In this document: positions 60,149-64,000 of the stretch, one piece after another
How the letters are laid out: each line of letters starts with the position of its first letter
How positions within the stretch are numbered: position 1 is the first letter of the stretch
Source: Chamaecyparis obtusa
Taxonomy: Eukaryota; Streptophyta; Pinopsida; Cupressales; Cupressaceae
Length of the DNA: 64,000 bases
Direction: 5' to 3'
Assembly (NCBI GenBank): GCA_027943335.1
Contig: BSBK01003250.1
Span: 1-64,000, forward strand
Position numbers and translations under genes: made by a program
Notes under the pieces: generated by a model
The model's input: only the letters and a program-made list of their open reading frames with translations
Told to the model about the DNA's origin: nothing
Databases searched by the model: none

Positions 60149-60540
60149 CATACTTAACATTGTGGAGAACCATTCCTCCCGCACTTTTCATGATGAGGAT
60201 GACTCCTTAACTTGAGTAACTAGTGACCAATTGAGGAAGCTTGACCATGAACATGATAGGCTTCAACAATGGATGTGTCAAGATTACTTGAGTAGTGAGG
60301 CAATTCTTGTGATTGAAGGGTTGAGGAGAATAATTTAAGGGTTGGCATACTTAACATTGTGGAGAACCATTCCTCCCACACTTTTCATGATGAGGATGAC
60401 TCCTTAACTTGAGTAACTAGTGACCAATTGAGGAAGCCTGACCATGAACATGATAGGCTTCAACAATGGATGTGTCAAGATTACTTGAGTAGTGAGGCAA
60501 TTCTTGTGATTGAAGGGTTGAGGAGAATAATTGAAGTCAT
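60149..60540 (+). repeat. 197-bp tandem duplication within Gypsy-B gag
   Basis: The unit starting CATACTTAACATTGTGGAGA occurs at 60149 and again at 60346 with only a few differences, so it is recent. It disrupts the gag frame around DILNIVENHSS. Confidence 0.92.
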
Positions 60541-60750
60541 GAACATGGTGTGGAAATGTTGTGTGACATTGTTTATATTGTTGATAAGAATTTTATGCCT
60601 TTGAATATTTGCGTCGAAGCCCTTAATTACTCTTATCCTATAAATCAAGTTGAGCATTTCATTCCTATGACTTCATTATCGCCTAATGTTTCTACATATA
60701 CATATTTTTTCATGGATACCTTTATACAAAATATCAATCCTACACATGTT

Positions 60751-62431
60751 TTTGATTATGGAAAACAGGTTTTGAAGGGACCCAAAACCCTTAACAGGAA
60801 GATTCAAAGGGTAGACAATGACAACCCACAAGATGGAATGGGACAAAACCTAGACGAGAGTTTTAACATTAGGCTCCCACAACCTAGAACAAACAAATCT
60901 CAAGCTGAGCTCCGAGCAAGCCCAACCAAAAGAAAGCCCCAAGATTTAGGATTTTACTTTGGAACCCTTCTGATGGGACTGAAGGGTCATATAAAAGATG
61001 ACAAATATCTCTTGGAATGTTTACCTTTAACCTTGAACCAACCTTCTTCAACCATAGCAGCAACATTCTGCCAATCCAACGAGTCCAAAACAATAGAAAC
61101 ATACCCCCAAGAGGGGGAAACACATTGTGATAAGGTAGCAATATGAGAACGAGAGCCAGAGAGAGGGACAACTCCAACAGAAGAACCATCAGGAGTAGAC
61201 CCAACAACTAACCCTGCAGAAGATCCAGTATGAGCAGACGCAACATTAGCACAAGGGGAGCCACCGTAGATGAAATAGAAGGAATCTACACACAGAGAGT
61301 CGAAGGAGGAGCAACAACATCCACAATTGCACCAGCAACATGAATGAAACCAAGAGGAGGAGAAGACACAAGGACCTGCCCAACTGCCTGCAAAAAGCTC
61401 TAGGGTGAGGACACTTTGTCCACTGTATAGTGCTGAGAAGAGACACCTTGCCACCACGAGGTAATCCTTTAAAATTTATGAAGATCACAATGATCTGAAA
61501 CATGAGCAGTCTTGAAGCATCTTCTGCATTTGAAGGGGAGGCCTTCATAGTCTAAATGTTGAATCCAACTTCTACCATTAGGAGTAGAGAGTTTGATAAT
61601 TGCAGGCAGACCATTAGAGATATCCAAATCCACCAAAATGCAGGCATAAGGGGAGTGAAGCAAGTTAGACGATTTCTCGTCCACCAAAATAAAATCCCAA
61701 ATAGCATCCCCTGCAGTTTCGAGAAGAGAATCAACCCAAAGATGGAGGGGAAGATTAGATAGCCTAGCTTAGATGGGCAACTTATTAAAGGATTCCAAAG
61801 ACGGGGAGAAGTCAGGATGAAAGGGTTTCAACATCAGCATGAAGCGACCATCCCAATTAAATTTTTTTTCACACAGAATCATTTTTCTATCCACAACATT
61901 TTCAAATTTAGCAACAACAAAACCCTTAGCCATAGGGAATATGTGGATTGTACCAGTAATAAGGGGCTCCCAATGCTTGGAAATCCAAGAATGTAAATTG
62001 GGCAAACAAAGTCAGTGACCTTTAAATCTGCAGATCAGACCATGAGAAGAAAAAACAGAGGTGGCAGCATCAATCTCAGATATTGTCTCCTCCTTCAGTT
62101 CCATGTAAATATTTTTGGAAACAGGGAAAGCAATGTGAATAACAGTCTTCCTTGGAGCTGGTGTAAGGGCTGTAGCCAAAGGACCCCGCACCAAGGCTGC
62201 CATCGAAGGCCTGACAACATGAAGCATGACCACATGCGCAACAAGGGAAGATGCTGCCACGCCTACCCTAGGGACGACAGGAGCCGAGGCAACAACAACA
62301 GGGATGGAAGCCCTTGAGGCACCAACTGTAGTAGCAATGGTAGTGGGAGGAGCGGAAGAGGGAGCCCTAGGGGCGCCTGGAGCAGCGACGACAGGAGATG
62401 TATTCCTGATCATGTTATCTAGAATGTGTAA
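60751..62431 (-). mobile_element. ORF1-only LINE derivative 2 (HAL1-like)
   Basis: It is flanked by a perfect 16-bp duplication CAATCCTACACATGTT (60735-60750 and 62432-62447), and removing it restores the host reading frame. It is 1681 bp on the minus strand, with an ATG only 18 bp from its 5' end (62413). A single ORF1-type gene is present and no endonuclease or RT. The 3' end (minus strand CCTGTTTTCCATAATCAAA) matches derivative 1. Confidence 0.9.
60960..62413 (-). pseudogene. DUF4283 and zinc-knuckle ORF1 protein of LINE derivative 2
   Basis: It starts MIRNTSPVVAAPGAP, a Pro/Ala/Val-rich stretch shorter than in derivative 1. The DUF4283 domain follows (ISEIDAATSVFSSHGLICRF, then FPMAKGFVVAKF). 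TGA at 62012 and TAA at 61769 stand where derivative 1 has Trp codons. The knuckle CRRCFKTAHVSDHC lies near 61500. A stop at 61469 and a later frame change lead to the tail MVEEGWFKVKGKHSKR near 61000, matching the tail of derivative 1. All but the last part keeps one frame. Confidence 0.82.
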
Positions 62432-62491
62432 CAATCCTACACATGTTAGTCACGGGGGTCAACCTATAAATCAATACTCCTACATACCAAC

Positions 62492-64000
62492 TGTTGGAAA
62501 CTACAATTGAAACAATTGTTCTATTGTCATTGATGTCAAACCTTAACTGTTAAGACAGTTGCTATCTAGTAGAGTACCATATCTTTTGATTGATGAAGAG
62601 GATTTGAAAAGAGGAGATAACATGAGGACCTAAGGAAAGGTTGAGTTATGTGATACTTCAATGGGTACTTGATTAGTTGGCACATTGACAAGGTAATGTG
62701 TTGTTTATCTTTAACACTAAATGAAGAAGAAAGACTGGAAGCATAGTCTTAACTGAGCAAAAGTGAAGAAATTTAGTTTAATTAAGCTGAGTGATGCTAG
62801 TGTCGACCGAGCGCTAGTATAAGCCGAGACAATTTAGTGTCGATCGAGCATCAGTAATTGCTGAGTAATAAATAATTAATTGAGCAAAGACAATGTTTTC
62901 CAAGAAGGAAAGTTTTAGCGAGGGCTGAGATATCCAGTAATGACCGAGGAGATGAACATAGTATTGACCGAGTGTTAGTAATTTATAGTTTATGAAAGAA
63001 TTGAGAATCCCATATGACATAGTTGAATTCTTGGGATATGTCAAACGTGTTGAAATTATTAATGAATGATATGGAGCATTTAATGCATGGTAAACCGTTG
63101 TCTTATGGATTCAAGGAGAAGTTTGAATATGTATCTAGAAGGAAAAGGAGAATACAATGATGGAAGGATTCGATGAATTTGATCTAAACCTAAGATCTAC
63201 GGAAGAGATTAAGCAAAAAAGATTAATCTACTTGATCAAGGAGGTATAAGGATGACCTAATTGTGAGGTTATACAGAGTGTGGAAGAGGTTGATGTTATT
63301 GACTGATGAATCTAAGAAGAAGGCTAAGGTGAAGCTGTGAAGAGTTGAATAGAGTTGTGGTGATTGCTTGAAGAGAATTTCGAGTAGATCAAAGATGAAG
63401 ATGGAAATGAAGGCCAGTCAGTAAATCAACATATGAGTGAATTGGATCTGTATTTGCAAAGTGAGTTGTATATTTCAGATCAGAACTTACTGTTACTTTC
63501 TAACCATCGTATCAGTCAAAATCCTTTAATCAAGGTTGACCCAAGAGTCATTTTTGTAAACCCTTTAATCAATGTGACATTCTGATGGAATGTTCTTAAG
63601 CCCTCTAACCGAGCCACTCTTAATAGGGTGATTAAATCATTTAACAAGGTCACACCTAACAGTGTGTATTGTAAACCTTTAACAGGGTTGGCTTCTCATA
63701 GAGCTCACTTCATAAGAGTGAAAATTAGTAGCATGTTACAAGTGGTTTTTCCCAAATTGGGTTTCCACGTTAAATCCTGGTGTTATACTTGTGTGAATGT
63801 TATTTGATGTGAATGTTGTTGAAAGTTTTATATCTTGCAAGTTGATTACTTTTGGACAGTGGACTGCAAGTTTTATGTTACTAATATATGCTATAGAGAC
63901 CGAGTGGAATTGCTGATTAGATCTAAGTTTGTTGAAGAGCTAGAAAGTTGAATTGGCACATCTGGACCTAAGGATAACTGATTCACCCCCCTCTCAGTTA
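62492..64000. repeat. Partial LTR of another element, running off the window
   Basis: It starts TGTTGGAAACTACAATTGAA directly after the gag frame. The window ends in GATTCACCCCCCTCTCAGTT, a string typical of the end of plant Copia-type LTRs, so most of an LTR of about 1.5 kb is present. There is no coding region. Internal degenerate repeats: RTGTCGAYCGAGC-type units at 62790-62990 and five units of about 40 bp with CCCTTTAATCAA-like cores at 63517-63715. Confidence 0.6.
63517..63715. repeat. Degenerate tandem repeat of about 40 bp inside the terminal LTR
   Basis: Successive units read like TAAACCCTTTAATCAAGGTG, followed by a variable half. Five units are recognisable with much divergence. 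Confidence 0.6.

Larger units (their letters stand above)
60040..62510 (+). pseudogene. Gypsy-B gag-like coding remnant, split by LINE derivative 2
   Basis: Frames from about 60040 read GIETELTNIFHGNLGES and SDQLRKLDHEHDRLQQWM, repeated by the tandem duplication. Then (60550-60750) comes NYSYPINQVEHFIPM to QNINPTHV. The frame is cut at the 16-bp target site and resumes at 62432 as NPTHVSHGGQPINQYSYIP before the next LTR begins at 62492. No knuckle or protease is reached. The assignment to gag rests on its position after LTR and PBS; the family is not certain. Confidence 0.55.

Overview
The window looks like nuclear DNA of a seed plant with a large, repeat-filled genome. A gymnosperm is my best guess (inference). 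The reasons are one long PLS-type PPR gene with almost identical internal units, very low gene density, and old nested LTR elements together with LINEs. Only one protein gene is convincing. Nearly everything else is transposable-element sequence in various states of decay.

Layout. 1-1113: TA/CA microsatellites around a perfect 55-bp inverted repeat. 1114-3838: no assignable gene. 3839-11210 (minus): a near full-length L1-type plant LINE (LINE-A; ORF1, then EN-RT-RNase H), broken by stops and frameshifts. 11211-15678: AT-rich sequence with an exon-like ORF and small tandem repeats. 15679-18084: a PLS-E+ PPR protein with an in-frame decayed DYW tail just after its stop. 20158-24462 (plus): a second, different LINE (LINE-B) with coiled-coil/RRM-like ORF1 and EN-RT ORF2.

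24820-49028 is a four-deep nest, and matching 5-bp target-site duplications (TSDs) resolve every layer. The host is a small Copia-like element (Copia-A, minus, TSD CAATG, about 3.1 kb of its own sequence). It contains: (i) a 10.5-kb Tat/Ogre-like Gypsy derivative (26175-36647, TSD AGGAG) whose gag-protease frame runs straight into an RNase H tail, so the RT is missing; (ii) a 4.3-kb TG...CA unit (U1, 37775-46519, TSD GAACT) that was itself hit by an inverted second copy (U2, 40328-44728, TSD GGTAC); (iii) a 1.8-kb non-autonomous LTR element (46975-48806, TSD ATGCA) inside one Copia-A LTR.

51790-58530 is a decayed plus-strand Copia element (Copia-B) split by two retroposons. One is an ORF1-only LINE derivative (54181-56392). 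The other is a head-to-head inverted dimer related to 5S rRNA (57255-57883, 13-bp TSD). 58540-62491 is the 5' part of another LTR element, with LTR end, primer binding site (PBS) and gag. It was hit by a second ORF1-only LINE derivative (60751-62431) with a perfect 16-bp TSD. The window ends inside a further LTR (62492-64000).

The most unusual items are the U1/U2 self-nested units, the 5S-related inverted dimer with a stem of about 285 bp, the two ORF1-only (HAL1-like) LINE derivatives, and the RT-less Gypsy derivative. Coordinates and mismatch counts were read by eye; no alignment was run.
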